A stretch of 64,000 nt of DNA from Acidobacteriaceae bacterium (GCA_019240475.1 JAFAYI010000024.1:496001-560000); one strand, 5' to 3'; positions 39,071 through 48,274 are shown, counted from the stretch's first letter. Numbers and translations are program-made. The notes: generated by a model from the sequence alone, not told the origin.

Positions 39071-39087
39071 AAGTATGCTGTATACTT
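39071..39087. promoter_or_regulatory. Perfect dyad in the Hpt/comF divergent region
   Basis: AAGTAT (39071-39076) and ATACTT (39082-39087) form a perfect 6-5-6 inverted repeat. It overlaps TATACT (39081-39086), a possible -10 for the plus-strand gene, and so looks like an operator for a repressor. No matching regulator is evident. Confidence 0.4.
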
Positions 39088-39207
39088 ACCATTTAGTGGG
39101 GGTGTGCCTTCCCTAGTCTCACGACTCGCACCGTCATAACTCAATTCGGCCCTCGGGCCGGGGCCTTCCTATCCGCATTCCAATTCGGAACAGCCACCGC
39201 TTTTAAC

Positions 39208-40020
39208 CTGATCTTCCCCGACGAGTGCAGGCTTTGCGAGCAGCCGCTCAAGACCCTCTCTCGGGTTCCGGTCTGCCAGGCTTGCCTCGCCCTTCCCGAA
39301 CCTCTGGTAGCGGAGTTTTTCTGCCGGGCCTGCCGAACGCCCTTCGTGGATGCCTATCCACTGGATGAGCACGATCTCTGTACCGTCTGCCGGGAGAGTC
39401 TGGTGAATGTCGACACCGCTTACTCTTTCGGCAGTTATGAAGGCGCCCTCCGCAAGCTCATTCACCTATTCAAGTATGGAAAAGTAGAAAGCCTGGCTGC
39501 GCCGCTCAGCCGGTTATTGATTCGCGCGCTTCCGGTCGAGCAACGCTTCGATGCAGTGATCGCGATGCCTATGCACTGGCGCAAGCGCTGGGAGCGCGGG
39601 TTCAACCAGGCCGAGTTACTTGCCAGGCCGATCGTCCGAAGATACGGACTGAAACTCGCGAACAATTTGCGGCGCGCCCGTTATACGACGGCGCAGGCAG
39701 GCCTGAGCGAGAGCAACCGCCAGGCCAACGCGAAGAATTCCTTTTCGCTGCGCCGGCCCGAAGAGCTGCGCGGCAAGCGAATTTTATTGGTCGACGACGT
39801 GTTCACGACGGGCGCGACGTTGAGGGCCGCCGCCGCCGCTTTGAAACAAGCAGGCGCCGTTCATGTTTCAGCGCTGACCCTGGCCCGAGTGGACCGTAGA
39901 GGATTTGATACAGGTTCGGCTTCTTCCGGCAAAGCGGCGCAGAGCGCGCAGGGCGAAAGATGCCCGTTGAGCGCGAGTAAAGCGACGGACGCCGCGCTGG
40001 CCGGCGCCGGAGCGAACTAG
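39208..40020 (+). CDS. comF: ComF-family phosphoribosyltransferase-like protein
   Basis: A ComF-type protein with a zinc-binding N-terminus (Cys pairs in ECRLCE, VCQACL, FCRACR, LCTVCR) and a C-terminal phosphoribosyltransferase fold with ILLVDDVFTTGAT and RWERGFNQAELLARPI. ComF proteins act in DNA uptake and recombination. The frame is open from 39097 after TAG, yet contains no ATG, GTG or TTG before residue 46, so I mark a CTG at 39208 (product begins with IFPDECRLCE), which matches usual ComF N-termini. An ATG at 39346 would delete the first zinc cysteines. The real start may be unusual or a sequence error may lie upstream. Confidence 0.82.
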   Translation: MIFPDECRLCEQPLKTLSRVPVCQACLALPEPLVAEFFCRACRTPFVDAYPLDEHDLCTVCRESLVNVDTAYSFGSYEGALRKLIHLFKYGKVESLAAPLSRLLIRALPVEQRFDAVIAMPMHWRKRWERGFNQAELLARPIVRRYGLKLANNLRRARYTTAQAGLSESNRQANAKNSFSLRRPEELRGKRILLVDDVFTTGATLRAAAAALKQAGAVHVSALTLARVDRRGFDTGSASSGKAAQSAQGERCPLSASKATDAALAGAGAN

Positions 40021-40027
40021 CGAGTGA

Positions 40028-40588
40028 ATGAACTTTCGGGAGCGTGTGTTGGAGATGCATACACCGGATCGACTGCATAGGCCTGTTCTCGTACTGAACG
40101 CCAGCTACGAGCCCATCAACATCTGCGCGGCGCGAAGAGCCGTGGTGCTGATTCTGAAGGGCGTGGCGTCGGCCGAAGAGCTCGCGCCGTCGCAGGTCCA
40201 TTCGGCGCGGCGTTCGCTCGGTGTTCCATCCGTCATCCGGCTCTTGGAGTATCGAAGAATTCCGCGCCAGACGCGCGCCTTATCGCGCAAGAACATTCTG
40301 ATGCGCGACCGCTACACTTGCCAGTACTGCCATCGCACGCTGCCGTCGAGCGAGATGACGCTCGATCATGTAATTCCCCGCTCTCGCGCCGGAGAGACGA
40401 CCTGGGAGAATCTGGTGGCCTGCTGCCATCCGTGCAACAACAGGAAGGGCAGCCGAACGCCCGAAGAAGCCGGCATGAAGCTGCTGCGGCCGCCGCGCCC
40501 GTTCACCCTGCACACCAGCCGTCATCTGATGCGCCTGTTGGGTCGCAGCGACGATCAGTGGCGCAAATACTTGTTCTATTCGGATTAG
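40028..40588 (+). CDS. HNH endonuclease-family protein
   Basis: A 186-residue protein with a C-terminal HNH motif ([26 protein letters not shown], then [17 protein letters not shown]) including the two CxxC zinc knuckles and the catalytic HisDHV. The N-terminus [26 protein letters not shown] is typical of a widespread chromosomal family of unknown target, not of a homing endonuclease. It is eight bases behind comF, which hints at shared use in DNA processing. Convergent with infC. Confidence 0.85.
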   Translation: MNFRERVLEMHTPDRLHRPVLVLNASYEPINICAARRAVVLILKGVASAEELAPSQVHSARRSLGVPSVIRLLEYRRIPRQTRALSRKNILMRDRYTCQYCHRTLPSSEMTLDHVIPRSRAGETTWENLVACCHPCNNRKGSRTPEEAGMKLLRPPRPFTLHTSRHLMRLLGRSDDQWRKYLFYSD

Positions 40589-40591
40589 CTG

Positions 40592-41209
40592 TCAGGAAGG
40601 TTGGCTGACGGTCGAAGCCGGCGCCGGTTCCTTCGGCCGTTCGCCTTTTTCCTTGCCGGGACCAGAGCTGCCCTTCACGGGACTGATAATCACGTGCGCG
40701 TTGCGCCCTTCCAGCCGCGGCTGCCCTTCGATGGCGCCCACTCCGGCGAGATCCTCCGCAAAGCGCAACAGAAGCTTCTTGCCTAAATCCACGTGCGCGA
40801 TTTCGCGTCCGCGAAATTGCACCACGGCCTTGACGCGATTCCCTTCTTTCAGAAACCGGATCGCGTGGTTTTTCTTGAAATCGTAGTCGTGATCGTCGGT
40901 ATTGGGCCGGAATTTCAGCTCCTTCACCTGGATCACGTGCTGCTTTTTCTTAGCGTCGTGCTGCTTCTTTTTCTGTTCGTATTGCCACTGCCCGTAGTCC
41001 ATGGCCTTGGCGACCGGTGGTTCCGCGGTGGGCGCGATCAGAATCAGATCCAACCCCAATTCCTGGGCTTTGCGCACAGCGGCTGGGGTGGGCATGATCT
41101 CGACAGATCCGTCCGGAAAAACGGCGCGGACCTCCTTCACGCGAATCGCCTCGTTGACGTTTTCTCGAATTCTCGGCCGGCGCGGCGGGAGACCTCTGGG
41201 TGGATACAT
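40592..41209 (-). CDS. infC: Translation initiation factor IF-3
   Basis: A 205-residue IF-3. The N-terminal domain (NVNEAIRVKEVRAVFPDGS) and linker are followed by the C-terminal ribosome-binding domain (VKELKFRPNTDDHDYDFKKNH; FLKEGNRVKAVVQFRGREI). A lysine/proline tail (KGSSGPGKEKGERPKEPAP) extends past the usual end. IF-3 keeps the small subunit free and checks start codons. The start chosen is ATG 41209 without an obvious ribosome binding site; a strong site lies further upstream (next entry). The usual followers rpmI and rplT are not behind it, because a convergent HNH gene ends four bases away. Confidence 0.95.
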   Translation of the reverse strand: MYPPRGLPPRRPRIRENVNEAIRVKEVRAVFPDGSVEIMPTPAAVRKAQELGLDLILIAPTAEPPVAKAMDYGQWQYEQKKKQHDAKKKQHVIQVKELKFRPNTDDHDYDFKKNHAIRFLKEGNRVKAVVQFRGREIAHVDLGKKLLLRFAEDLAGVGAIEGQPRLEGRNAHVIISPVKGSSGPGKEKGERPKEPAPASTVSQPS

Positions 41210-41216
41210 GCCGGAA

Positions 41217-41267
41217 CTAGCGCTGAGCGCTGACCCGCGCCCGGGGTTCGAAAGAGGAAAAATTCAA
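41217..41267 (-). promoter_or_regulatory. Leader ORF / alternative start region of infC
   Basis: AAGGAGGT at about 41282-41275 is a near-perfect ribosome binding site on the minus strand. TTG at 41267, eight bases after GGAGG, opens a 16-codon frame that stops (TAG) at 41217, seven bases before the infC ATG. In the infC frame the first sense codon after a TGA is ATT at 41263; infC of Escherichia coli starts at AUU, so an extended non-ATG start is also possible. Either arrangement would allow initiation-based control. Confidence 0.45.
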
Positions 41268-41321
41268 ATGATATACCTCCTTCTAGTTTACCTGAAAGTC
41301 CGCTGAAAAGGCGTCCTTCTA

Positions 41322-42335
41322 GTGATTATCTTCTACATATTGGCCGCCGTACTGGGTTTGGGAATTCTCTATCAAGCGCTGAGCTCGTTTGTTGACGCGC
41401 GGCGTTCCCTGCCGCCGGGCCGGATCATCGACGCAGGCGCGGGCAAACTGCACCTCGACGAACGCGGCGCGGGCGATCCCGTCGTCGTCTTGGAATCCGG
41501 CATTGCGGCGAGTTCCATGAGTTGGGCTCTCGTTCAGCCGCGCGTAGCGGAATTCACGCGCGTCGCCAGTTACGATCGGGCAGGCTTGGGATGGAGCGGC
41601 AGAGCCTCAGCTCCGCGAAGCATCGAGCAAATGGTTGGCGAACTGGCCGCCCTGCTGAGGGCGGCAAACTTACAGCCTCCCTATGTGCTCGTGGGACACT
41701 CCTTTGGCGGGCTCTTGATCCGCGCCTTCGCTCATCTGCATCCGGCGCAAGTCGCTGGGCTGGTGTTCGTCGATCCGGTCTCGCTGAGGCTGTGGGCGGA
41801 TTGTCCGCCCGGCGAAAGGCGCCGTTTGCGGTTGGGTGTCAGCCTGTCCCGGCGCGGCGCCTTCTTGGCGAGACTCGGAGTGGTTCGCGCGGCTCTTGCG
41901 TTGTTGGCTTCAGGTGGACGGCGCCTGCCTCAATGGATTGCGCGGGCCAGCGCGCCGCGCGCTACCGGCTTCCTGGCGAGTATGATCGGCCAGGTTCAGA
42001 AACTGCCTCCCAGCCTCCGGCCTATGGTACGCGCCCATTGGAGCCACCCAAAATCCTTTCTCGCCATGGGCGCTTACCTCGAATGTCTCCCGGCCAGCGC
42101 GCGCGAGGCGCTCGCCATGCAGATTCCCGCGAAGATCCCCTTCGTTATTCTCTCGGCATCGACCGCCACGCCGGACGAAATGGACGAGAGAAATGCGTGG
42201 GCGGCGCAGGCTTCGAAGGGGCGTCACATCGTTGTCGAAGAAACCGGCCATTGGATCCTGCTTGAGCGGCCCGACGTGGTGGCAGATGCCGTTCAAGAGA
42301 TTGTCGAATTGGCTCGCGGGCGGCTCCGCATATAA
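41322..42335 (+). CDS. Membrane-anchored alpha/beta hydrolase
   Basis: A 337-residue alpha/beta hydrolase. An N-terminal transmembrane helix (FYILAAVLGLGILYQAL) anchors it. The nucleophile elbow GHSFGG, the oxyanion region LESGIAASSMSWALVQP and a late His (ETGHWILLERPD) are present; the acidic residue probably lies near STATPDE. Substrate unknown, probably an ester or amide. The start is GTG 41322. The gene is seven bases before the amidohydrolase on the same strand. Confidence 0.85.
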   Translation: MIIFYILAAVLGLGILYQALSSFVDARRSLPPGRIIDAGAGKLHLDERGAGDPVVVLESGIAASSMSWALVQPRVAEFTRVASYDRAGLGWSGRASAPRSIEQMVGELAALLRAANLQPPYVLVGHSFGGLLIRAFAHLHPAQVAGLVFVDPVSLRLWADCPPGERRRLRLGVSLSRRGAFLARLGVVRAALALLASGGRRLPQWIARASAPRATGFLASMIGQVQKLPPSLRPMVRAHWSHPKSFLAMGAYLECLPASAREALAMQIPAKIPFVILSASTATPDEMDERNAWAAQASKGRHIVVEETGHWILLERPDVVADAVQEIVELARGRLRI

Positions 42336-42342
42336 TCACCCT

Positions 42343-44013
42343 TTGATCCCCAAGCTAGCTGTTCTTCTGTTCGCGGTGGTAGCGCCGCTCATCCCCGCGA
42401 CGCGGCAATACGACCTGATTATTCGCAATGCCCATATCATCGATGGGACGGGCTCGCCCTGGTATTCCGGCGATATCGGAATCGTCAACGGCCGCATCGC
42501 GGCCATCGGTTCTCTCGCGAATGCGCCCGCGCGGCGCGTGATCGATGCGCAAGGCCTCACCGTCGCGCCCGGCTTCATCGACATGCTGGGACAATCCGAG
42601 GTGTCCATTCTGGTGAACCCGCACCTCCCTTCAAAGATTTTTCAAGGCATCACCACCGAGATCACCGGCGAAGGCAATTCCATTGCGCCGGCCGACGCGC
42701 GTATCCTGGCGGCGGATCGCGACGGCTATGAACATTACGGCATCAAGCCCGATTGGACTACGTTCGCCGGATATTTCGCGCATCTCGAAAAGCAAGGCAT
42801 GGGAATCAATCTCGCCAGCTACGTGGGCGCTACGCAAGTGCGCCGCATGGTAATCGGCGAGGAAAATCGCGCGCCGACTTCCGCCGAATTGGACCGCATG
42901 ACAGGGTTGGTTCGCGAAGCGATGCGGGATGGCGCAGTCGGACTTTCGACGGCTCTGCAATATGCCCCCGCGCCCTACGCGAAGACCGAAGAGTTGATCG
43001 CGCTCGCGCAGGAAGCAGCGAAGTTTGGCGGCATCTACGCCACTCACATGCGCAGCGAAGGCGATGCGATCGATCAATCGCTCGATGAAGTCTTCCGCAT
43101 CGGCCGGGAAGCGCGGATTCCCGTCGAGATCTGGCATCTCAAAGCCGCGGGCAAACAAAACTGGGGGCGCATGCCGGAGATTGTGTCGCGCATCGAGCAG
43201 GCGCGCGCTTCGGGCGTTGATGTCGAGGCCGATACATATGCTTATCCGGCTTGGTTCAACACGTTTTCCGCGTTCGTACCGCCGTGGGCCCACGAAGGCG
43301 GCGACCAGAAGATGATCGCGCGTTTGAAAGATCCCGCGGCTCGCGCTCGCATCCGGCGCGACATGGAAACCGATGCCTCCGGCTGGGACAACGAATGGCG
43401 CGAGATTCCCGGACCGGACGCCATTCTGGTCTCTGTCGTTCAAAATCGCGAGCTGCTCCCGCTGCAGGGCAAGACCATCGCGCAGATTGCCCAGGCCGAA
43501 CACAAAGATCCCATCGATACGATCTTCGATCTCCTGATCAAAGATCCCGATATGTCGGTCGCCGTATTCGCGATGTCGGAACAGGATATCGCTCTCGCGC
43601 TGAAGCAGCCTTGGGTCTCCGTTGGTAACGATTCGCAAGGCACTGCGCCCGACGGGCCGCTGGGTCAGGAGCATCCTCACCCCCGCGCCTATGGAACCTT
43701 TCCGCGCATTCTTCGCAAATATGTGCGCGAGGAGAATCTTCTCAGCTTGCAGGAAGCCATTCGCAAGTTCAGCGCCCTGCCGGCGCAGCGCATGCGGCTG
43801 ACCGATCGCGGCGTCTTGAAGCAGGGCATGTGGGCCGACATCGTGGTCTTCGATGCGGCGGCGATTCACGACGTCGCCACATTCGAAAACCCGAATCAGC
43901 TTTCGGTCGGAATGCAATACGTGCTGGTCAACGGGGTTCCGGTGATCGAACACGGAGAAATGACCAATGCCCTGCCCGGAAAAGTTTTGCGTGGCGCAGG
44001 CGCCGCTCGCTAA
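42343..44013 (+). CDS. N-acyl-D-amino-acid deacylase-type amidohydrolase
   Basis: A member of the D-aminoacylase/N-acyl-D-amino-acid deacylase group of the amidohydrolase superfamily. Features: signal-like N-terminus (IPKLAVLLFAVVAPLIPA), LIIRNAHIIDGTGSPWYSGDIG, the substrate region LSTALQYAPAPYAKTEELIALAQ, IYATHMRSEGDAIDQSLDEV, and the C-terminal RGVLKQGMWADIVVFDAA. I start it at TTG 42343, seven bases after the previous stop, because the frame upstream overlaps the hydrolase gene. It cleaves N-acyl-D-amino acids or related peptides, possibly in the periplasm. Ends tail to tail with the esterase, overlapping by four bases. Confidence 0.85.
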   Translation: MIPKLAVLLFAVVAPLIPATRQYDLIIRNAHIIDGTGSPWYSGDIGIVNGRIAAIGSLANAPARRVIDAQGLTVAPGFIDMLGQSEVSILVNPHLPSKIFQGITTEITGEGNSIAPADARILAADRDGYEHYGIKPDWTTFAGYFAHLEKQGMGINLASYVGATQVRRMVIGEENRAPTSAELDRMTGLVREAMRDGAVGLSTALQYAPAPYAKTEELIALAQEAAKFGGIYATHMRSEGDAIDQSLDEVFRIGREARIPVEIWHLKAAGKQNWGRMPEIVSRIEQARASGVDVEADTYAYPAWFNTFSAFVPPWAHEGGDQKMIARLKDPAARARIRRDMETDASGWDNEWREIPGPDAILVSVVQNRELLPLQGKTIAQIAQAEHKDPIDTIFDLLIKDPDMSVAVFAMSEQDIALALKQPWVSVGNDSQGTAPDGPLGQEHPHPRAYGTFPRILRKYVREENLLSLQEAIRKFSALPAQRMRLTDRGVLKQGMWADIVVFDAAAIHDVATFENPNQLSVGMQYVLVNGVPVIEHGEMTNALPGKVLRGAGAAR

Positions 44014-45599
44014 TCGTGTTCCGGCGCTCGGTCGAGGAACTCGTAGCGCGCCCGATGCTTCTCCGGAGCTGCCTGCGGCTCCGCCTTCAAGTGCATCACC
44101 TGATAACCGTCCTTCGCATCGTAAGGCGGCCATTTCGGCAGCCCCTCGCCATTCGGATCGCCCTGCTTTGCGAAATTGCTCCAGTACGTGGCCATCTCAT
44201 CGGAAAGCTTGCGGTCCTCCGGACGCCACGGTAGATTCTTGGAGGGCAGCGCGTCGAACACGAATTCAATCTCCGCCGAGTGATACGCGCCGCGCGATTC
44301 GCCGTGTTCATCCGTGCCCGGGGGCGCGTCTTCAAAGCGATAACGGTAGACCGGAGATTGGCCAGTCTTCAATTGCATGTTGATCCACTTCCAGGTGGAG
44401 TAGCCGATGAACGCATCGCCCATGGCCGCCCCTGCGGATTCCTTCGCCTCCGCGTCGGTCGCCGCCGGATAGAACCTCAGAAATTCGTCAGCCTGTTTCC
44501 CGTATTGCTTCCGCGCCCAAGCGATGAAGTTCTCCGCAGTCGGCTTCTCGTCTTTGAAGATCGCGTGATAGCTGCCCTCGTCGGCATTCCATCCGGCAAG
44601 CAGCGGCACGTGCGCCTGCTGCCCATGCGAAAAAATCGAGAGCACGGTTTCGGGCAAGAAGTAACCGTCGATGTTCGGCGCGAAGCGCACGATGCTTTTA
44701 TCCTTCAGGGCAGCTTGCAGCAAATCGTCCGCGGACTTCTCCCGCAGCTCTTTCAAAGAAGCCGTGCCGAAAGCCGATTCCGCGAATCTCGCATCGGCCT
44801 TCTCCGAATCCGAGAGCGATTTCGCGCCCAGCGTCTTGCCGAAGAACGCTCCACTCTCCCCGATCGCCTTCTGGAAGAGATCCTTCGAAAGAGGAGACGC
44901 CATCAAGGCGCTCACCGAAAACGAGCCGGCCGATTCGCCGAAGATCGTTATATTGCCGGCGTCGCCGCCGAACGCGCCGATGTTTTTCTTCACCCATTCG
45001 AGCGCGGCAGCTTGATCCAGCAATCCATAGTTGCCCGATGCATTGTGTCCGGACTCTTTAGCCAGGTCGGCATGCGAGAAGAAGCCGAAGATGCCCAGGC
45101 GGTAATTGAAGTTCACTACCACCACGCCTTTGCGCGCCAGGTTCTCGCCATCCTGCCGGGGTTCGGACGCCGCGCCGGCGGCGAATCCGCCTCCATAGAT
45201 CCACACCATTACGGGCAGATGCGCGTTGGCGGAATCGGCGGGAGTCCAGACGTTCAAGTACAAACAATTCTCGTCCGGGCCGTTGTCTCGAAAAATCATG
45301 TCCGCATATATATGGCCCTGCATGCAGCGCGCTCCGAACTCGGTCGCTTTGCGCACGCCGGTCCAGCCTTCCACCGGCTGCGGGGCTTTCCAGCGCAAAT
45401 CCTTCACCGGCGGCGCTGCGTAAGGAATGCCCTTAAAGATGCGAATCTTGGAGTCTGAGCTGGCGGCGCCTTCCACATCGCCCGCCGCGGTATGCACGAT
45501 GTCGGCGGCCCACGCCGAGCCGGCGCACAACATCGCGATCGCGGCGATCGCCCGGAATTCCCACGCTGAATTTCGACGGTTCACGATTATCTCCTCCAA
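44010..45599 (-). CDS. Exported type B carboxylesterase
   Basis: A 529-residue type B carboxylesterase/lipase-family enzyme with an N-terminal signal peptide (AIAAIAMLCAGSAWA). It has the oxyanion-hole segment VWIYGGGFAAGAASEP, the nucleophile elbow FGESAGSFSVSALM, and the late catalytic region RGAYHSAEIEFVF. Typical substrates are carboxylic esters; some relatives act on cholinesters or plant-derived compounds. It is divergent from the LytS-like kinase and is convergent with the deacylase, so the two may share a degradation role. Confidence 0.9.
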   Translation of the reverse strand: MEEIIVNRRNSAWEFRAIAAIAMLCAGSAWAADIVHTAAGDVEGAASSDSKIRIFKGIPYAAPPVKDLRWKAPQPVEGWTGVRKATEFGARCMQGHIYADMIFRDNGPDENCLYLNVWTPADSANAHLPVMVWIYGGGFAAGAASEPRQDGENLARKGVVVVNFNYRLGIFGFFSHADLAKESGHNASGNYGLLDQAAALEWVKKNIGAFGGDAGNITIFGESAGSFSVSALMASPLSKDLFQKAIGESGAFFGKTLGAKSLSDSEKADARFAESAFGTASLKELREKSADDLLQAALKDKSIVRFAPNIDGYFLPETVLSIFSHGQQAHVPLLAGWNADEGSYHAIFKDEKPTAENFIAWARKQYGKQADEFLRFYPAATDAEAKESAGAAMGDAFIGYSTWKWINMQLKTGQSPVYRYRFEDAPPGTDEHGESRGAYHSAEIEFVFDALPSKNLPWRPEDRKLSDEMATYWSNFAKQGDPNGEGLPKWPPYDAKDGYQVMHLKAEPQAAPEKHRARYEFLDRAPEHD

Positions 45600-45677
45600 C
45601 GGTCCATCCTATGTCATTGCCGCTTTCGCGAGCGTGTCATTGCGCCTCCGCGAGCGTCCGTTGCAGTAAATTGAAGC

Positions 45678-47498
45678 ATGGTCGAAGGTGTAAGTCTGCG
45701 AGACCCCGTGTTCGTGAACACGCTGGGTCATGCCTCCGGCCTGGTGATTTTCGGCCTGCTTCTCTTTCTGTTGATCCGGAGCTGGGACCGCGCCGGCACT
45801 CGCCCCCAGCTCCCCACCCTGCTGGCAGCCGGTCTGGCCTTGCTTTGGAACCTCGGCTCGCTTGCGGGCCTGGAGCTTACCCGCCGGAATGGCGAGCTCT
45901 CGGATTGGCTGGTGGCCGTAAACTTCTCCGCTCTCACCCTGCTTCCCGCAATCCTGCTGGCCGTGGTCTTGAAGGGAAGATATGCGATGCTCCGCCGCCT
46001 CGGTTATGGCATCGGCGCCTGCGCCGTAGGGCTGCATTTCGCGGAGCTTCGGTTTCCCTCCGAACCTTTGCACGAAGCCGCATTGCTCCTGGTCGCGGCC
46101 GGCTTTGGCGCGCTGCTCATCGCCTTGTTCATCCTCTCGGCGCGAAACGAGCCGCGCGCGATATCGCTCACCGACGCCATTTGCCTCCTGCTATTCACCT
46201 CTTCGTTTCTTCACTTCGGGTACGGCCATTCGAGAACTGCCTGGACCAGCGAGGTCGCCTGGCACCACGCCGGCATTCCCTTGGCGCTGATTGTACTCTT
46301 GCGCGATTATCGATTGCTTTTCCTAGAGACCTTCGTGCGCTTTCTCGCCAATGCGAGTTTGGCGGCTTTGTTTGCGGCGGCGTTCTACTGGGCCGCTGAG
46401 ACCGGCGGCCTTTTGTCTCAGGCAAGAGGAAATCCCTTCGCGGCCGCGCTGCTTTTAATCGCGGTGTGTTGCGCGCTCGTGTTGTTCGCCTATTTGCGCA
46501 GCCTCGTGCAGAAGGCGCTGACCAAGCATGTGTTTCGTCGAGGCAATTTGAACTTATGCTCAAAGCGGATTCTTCAAGCTGCCTCCGACGCGCCAAACGA
46601 GAGCGAGTTGCTGGAACGATGCGCCGGCTACATCCGCGATTTTGTGGAAGCGGATCGATTCGAACTGCTCAAAGCGCCTCCCGAACCGGCGGCCGCGGAA
46701 GCCGAAAATCCGTGGAACTGCGCGGAACTGCCGCTGCGATTCTCGCGGGGCGACGGCCTGCTGCTCGTGCTGGGCTTGCGCCGCGGGAGCCGCCGCTATC
46801 TCGCGGAAGATATCGATTCGCTGAAATTCCTCGCCGGGCTGCTGGTGGAACAGGTCGAGCGCCACCGCGCCAATGAGCTGGAACGGCTCGCGCGTGAAGC
46901 GGAACTGCGCGCTCTGCAGGCCCAGGTGAATCCGCACTTTCTCTTCAACGCCTTGAATACTTTGTATGGAACCATTGGCCGCGAATCGCCGGAAGCGCGG
47001 CGACTGGTCTTGAATCTGGCCGAGCTGTTCCGCTATTGCCTGCAGCGGAATCGCACGTTGATTCCACTGGGTGAGGAGTTGGAGATCGTGCAGGCCTATC
47101 TCGAAATCGAAAGCCTTCGGCTGGGCGAGCGCCTCGCGTTTGAAATCACCGCGAGCCAGCGCGCGCGGCGGATCACCATACCCGTGCTTTCCGTTCAGCC
47201 GCTTGTTGAGAACGCCATTCGCCACGGTATCTCACGAGTGAGCGCGAGAGGCATGATCGAGGTGCGAGCGGAAGAAACCGGCGACACGCTAGAGATTAGC
47301 GTTCGTGACAACGGTCCTGGATTCGAACCGAGCGCGTCAACCGAGGGGCTCGGGATGGGACTCGACAATGTTCGTCAACGGCTGCATCTGCGCTATGGCG
47401 CGGCATCGGCTTTGAACATCGACTCTGACCGGCAGGGATCTGTAGTGACGCTCTCTATTCCGCTGGCGGCGAGCGGCCTGCGCAAATGCGCGTCCTGA
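45678..47498 (+). CDS. LytS-type sensor histidine kinase
   Basis: A 606-residue kinase with about eight N-terminal hydrophobic helices, a GAF-like region around 290-390 (LQAASDAPNESELLERCAGYIRD) and a C-terminal His_kinase domain with LQAQVNPHFLFNALNTLYG (phospho-acceptor His) and HATPase with VENAIRHGI and GLGMGLDNVRQRL. Its partner response regulator overlaps it by 13 bases. The membrane part resembles multi-pass 7TM-type sensors but the signal is unknown. Confidence 0.9.
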   Translation: MVEGVSLRDPVFVNTLGHASGLVIFGLLLFLLIRSWDRAGTRPQLPTLLAAGLALLWNLGSLAGLELTRRNGELSDWLVAVNFSALTLLPAILLAVVLKGRYAMLRRLGYGIGACAVGLHFAELRFPSEPLHEAALLLVAAGFGALLIALFILSARNEPRAISLTDAICLLLFTSSFLHFGYGHSRTAWTSEVAWHHAGIPLALIVLLRDYRLLFLETFVRFLANASLAALFAAAFYWAAETGGLLSQARGNPFAAALLLIAVCCALVLFAYLRSLVQKALTKHVFRRGNLNLCSKRILQAASDAPNESELLERCAGYIRDFVEADRFELLKAPPEPAAAEAENPWNCAELPLRFSRGDGLLLVLGLRRGSRRYLAEDIDSLKFLAGLLVEQVERHRANELERLAREAELRALQAQVNPHFLFNALNTLYGTIGRESPEARRLVLNLAELFRYCLQRNRTLIPLGEELEIVQAYLEIESLRLGERLAFEITASQRARRITIPVLSVQPLVENAIRHGISRVSARGMIEVRAEETGDTLEISVRDNGPGFEPSASTEGLGMGLDNVRQRLHLRYGAASALNIDSDRQGSVVTLSIPLAASGLRKCAS

Positions 47499-48241
47499 TC
47501 GTCGACGACGAGCCTATCGCCCGCCAGGTTCTCCGCCAGGAACTGGAACTGGTGGACGGCGTCGAAGTCATAGGCGAAGCGGGCGACGGCGCTTCGGCGC
47601 TCTCGGCAATCGCAGGCTCGCATCCCGATGTGGTGTTCCTGGATCTGGAGATGCCCGTCATGAGCGGCTTCGAAATGATCCGCCATCTGAAAGAAACTCC
47701 CGCGCCTGTAATCGTTATCGTGACTGCATACGATCAGCATGCGATTGAAGCCTTTGAAGCAGGGGCCATCGACTACCTGCTGAAGCCGGTGAGTCAGGCG
47801 CGCCTGGCGCAAAGCCTGGAACGCGCTCGCAGATTCGCGCAGAATCCGCTTCAGGTCTTGGAGCGCATCGGGCAATTGCAGGAGATGGCGCCCGCCAAAG
47901 AAGGCGAAGCGCGAGTCCGCAAAGTGGTCGGCAAGCTCGGAGACGAATACTTTTTGCTAGATGTACAGGAGGTGCTCGCCTTTCAAGCCGATGGAGATCT
48001 CACGTGGATCGTCACGGCCAAGCATCGATACCTCGCATCGCAGAACCTGAGTGCGATCGAAAGCCGCTTGAAAAATTCGTCTTTCGAGCGCATTCATCGC
48101 AATGCCCTTGTGAACGTGAATCACATCCGCAAGATGAGCGTGCTGACCAGCCAGCGGTGGCTCATGACGTTAAGCAACGGCCAGGAACTTGTCGTCAGTA
48201 AGCGGCGCGCCCAAAATGTGCGGCCATTTATCGAGTGGTAG
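47486..48241 (+). CDS. LytTR-family response regulator
   Basis: A 251-residue regulator with a receiver domain (phosphorylatable Asp53 in VVFLDLEMPVMSG, Lys in YLLKPV) and a LytTR DNA-binding domain (about 150-250, FLLDVQEVLAFQADGDLTWIVTA is split across it; FERIHRNALVNVNHIRKM). It overlaps the kinase gene by 13 bases, so they are a two-component pair. LytTR proteins bind repeated sites upstream of targets; the neighbouring TonB-receptor gene is a candidate target. Length is normal. Confidence 0.93.
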   Translation: MRVLIVDDEPIARQVLRQELELVDGVEVIGEAGDGASALSAIAGSHPDVVFLDLEMPVMSGFEMIRHLKETPAPVIVIVTAYDQHAIEAFEAGAIDYLLKPVSQARLAQSLERARRFAQNPLQVLERIGQLQEMAPAKEGEARVRKVVGKLGDEYFLLDVQEVLAFQADGDLTWIVTAKHRYLASQNLSAIESRLKNSSFERIHRNALVNVNHIRKMSVLTSQRWLMTLSNGQELVVSKRRAQNVRPFIEW

Positions 48242-48251
48242 CGCCTGGTCC

Positions 48252-48274
48252 GTTCATAACCTGAAATAGTTCAT
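48252..48274 (+). promoter_or_regulatory. Short direct repeat upstream of the TonB receptor
   Basis: GTTCAT occurs at 48252-48257 and 48269-48274, 17 bases apart start to start, in the 80-base gap between the LytTR regulator and the TonB-receptor gene. LytTR proteins bind paired direct repeats, but usually with wider spacing, so this is a weak candidate. Confidence 0.25.
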
